From Pseudomonas sp. UBA4194 (lineage in GTDB: Bacteria > Pseudomonadota > Gammaproteobacteria > Pseudomonadales > Pseudomonadaceae): a stretch of 41,345 bases of DNA. The stretch is taken from assembly GCF_002379585.1 (NCBI RefSeq), contig NZ_DFUE01000009.1, positions 1 through 41,345 of the forward strand, given 5' to 3'. Every line of letters starts with the position of its first letter. Position 1 is the first letter of the stretch. Made by a program: the position numbers and the translations under genes. The notes beneath the pieces were generated by a model. The model searched no databases, had not been told where the DNA came from, and saw only the letters and a list, made by a program, of their open reading frames with translations. Of the stretch, positions 40,253 to 41,345 are shown one piece after another.

Positions 40253-41209
40253 ATGAAAGTTCTGTTTCTGGTACAGAAAGAGCAGCGCGCCATTCTTGAT
40301 CGCCTGTACGACGGCATCGCCGCGCACTGTGACTGTGACCTGCGGTGGCTGGACAGCGCCGAACAGCGCAACCTGAGCAAATATTTCAAGCAGCACGTGG
40401 ACGTGACGAAGTACGACCGCATCCTGTTTTTCCTGCGTTTCAAGCAGGAGATTCGGCAGGTGGCGTTCATTCGCTCGGTGCCCAATCTGGTGATACTGGA
40501 ACACGACGCCTACCAGAACTACATCCCCTGCAAGTACACCGGCAAGTTCAGCGCGCACTACCGGCAATTGCCTTGGGTGCGTGTTATCAGCTCGGGGTTC
40601 ATGGTCAGCGAGCGGTTGCGCGGCGAAGGCTTCGACGCGCATTTCGTGCCCAAGGGCTACGACCAGGCACTGCTGACCCCGCAGGTGCGCGAGCGGGATA
40701 TCGAACTGGCGTTCGTGGGCAGCACCAAGAGCGTGGCCTACAGCGGGCGCAAGCAGATGCTCGATGCCATCGGCGAAGTCGAGCCCTTGCTGGTGACCCG
40801 CACCAACAGTGGCCAGGAATACAGCGACACGCTCAATCGCATCCGTTTCTTCGTCAGTGCCGATGTGGGCATGGGCGAATACATGATCAAGAACTTCGAG
40901 GCCATGGCGTGCGGCTGCGTGTTGTTCACCTACGACCAGGGCGAAGCGGAGAACCGTGCGCTGGGGTTTGTGGACATGCAGACGGTGGTGTTGTACAGCA
41001 GCGTGGACAGCCTGCAAACCAAGCTGGCCCAGCTGCGCCGCGAACCGGCCCTGGCCGAGCGCATCGCGGCGGCGGGGCAGGCGTTGGTGCTGGGCGAGTA
41101 CGGGTTCGACCGGATCGGCCAGCGCATTGTGCAGGCCATGGCGGAGCCGTTGCGGCAACAGCCGGCGTTGGGATGGTGGGCGCGGATGAGGTCGAGGTTG
41201 GGGGGTTAA
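40253..41209 (+). CDS. ssg: Cell-surface-sugar glycosyltransferase (Ssg/PA5001-like)
   Basis: 318-aa glycosyltransferase-fold protein. Homologous to PA5001 (ssg, cell-surface sugar biosynthesis), whose loss alters LPS, motility and phage sensitivity in pseudomonads. Visible segments: KVLFLVQKEQRAILDRLYDG at the start, LVILEHDAYQNYIPCKYTGKF, VISSGFMVSERL, AFVGSTKSVAYSGRK, and VGMGEYMIKNFEAMACGC in the C-terminal donor half. Alternative starts are GTG 40241 and ATG 40250; ATG 40253 (MKVLFLV) matches the family. AAGG at 40234 sits nearer the upstream alternatives. It is the last gene in the window. In PAO1 wapR follows. Confidence 0.88.
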   Translation: MKVLFLVQKEQRAILDRLYDGIAAHCDCDLRWLDSAEQRNLSKYFKQHVDVTKYDRILFFLRFKQEIRQVAFIRSVPNLVILEHDAYQNYIPCKYTGKFSAHYRQLPWVRVISSGFMVSERLRGEGFDAHFVPKGYDQALLTPQVRERDIELAFVGSTKSVAYSGRKQMLDAIGEVEPLLVTRTNSGQEYSDTLNRIRFFVSADVGMGEYMIKNFEAMACGCVLFTYDQGEAENRALGFVDMQTVVLYSSVDSLQTKLAQLRREPALAERIAAAGQALVLGEYGFDRIGQRIVQAMAEPLRQQPALGWWARMRSRLGG

Positions 41210-41239
41210 CGGTGGTGGTGGGGGGCGGGATTATGCGGT

Positions 41240-41345
41240 GAATGGTCCCCTCACCCCAGCCCTCTCCCTGAGGGAGAGGGAGCCGTACGGAGGCGTTGCG
41301 GCTATATGCGGTTCGCTTTTAGCTCCCTCTCCCCTAGGGAGAGGG
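41240..41345. repeat. GGGAGAGGG-family repeats at the right edge
   Basis: Hairpins CCCTCTCCC-TGA-GGGAGAGGG (41260-41280) and CCCTCTCCC-CTA-GGGAGAGGG (41325-41345). The first is preceded by GAATGGTCCCCTCACCCC, the reverse complement of the tail found at 11837-11854. They lie directly after the ssg stop, and the second runs to the window edge. Confidence 0.82.

Overview
The window is a GC-rich Pseudomonas chromosome segment, most likely from the P. putida group. This is inferred from three things. The order aceF-aceE / glnE / waaF-waaC-waaG-waaP matches the conserved LPS inner-core locus of pseudomonads. There is no ilvE between glnE and waaF, whereas P. aeruginosa PAO1 has one there. The intergenic gaps are also full of P. 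putida-style REP palindromes of the GCGGGCAGAGCCCGC type.

Layout. Positions 1-3353 (minus strand) hold the start of aceF (E2, cut by the window edge) and complete aceE (E1) of pyruvate dehydrogenase. Positions 3735-6833 hold glnE, whose reading frame contains an in-frame inverted REP pair. Positions 7002-14532 hold the LPS core operon: waaF and waaC heptosyltransferases, waaG glucosyltransferase, waaP heptose kinase and three further WaaP/InaA-type kinases, the last with two kinase domains. The first five genes overlap or nearly touch. The later ones are separated by repeat-filled gaps.

From about 14.5 to 35.0 kb the LPS cluster is interrupted by a block of surface and accessory genes. These are a TonB-dependent receptor, two small ORFs (one DUF3077/DUF6124-like), a 1474-residue multi-Ig-like protein without a signal peptide, two paralogous pertactin-type autotransporters, a 695-residue relative of the Ig-like protein, a PAAR protein with a C-terminal Ntox44-like toxin region, a type I secretion ABC transporter with a small TM/coiled-coil partner, and a 194-residue single-Ig protein. 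No integrase, transposase or tRNA gene is visible. Several gaps hold inverted repeats or tandem arrays that look derived from REP sequences.

From 35073 to 41209 the core/surface-sugar operon resumes with its own candidate promoter: carbamoyltransferase, a wapH-like glycosyltransferase, mig-14, a dnpA-type PIG-L deacetylase and an ssg-like glycosyltransferase. In PAO1 the homologues (PA5012 to PA5001) form one uninterrupted series, so the accessory block splits an otherwise conserved LPS-core cluster.

The most unusual observations are the REP pair translated inside GlnE, the paired signal-less Ig-like giants near autotransporters and an incomplete type I exporter, the orphan PAAR-toxin gene, and REP-derived 15-bp and 16-bp tandem arrays.
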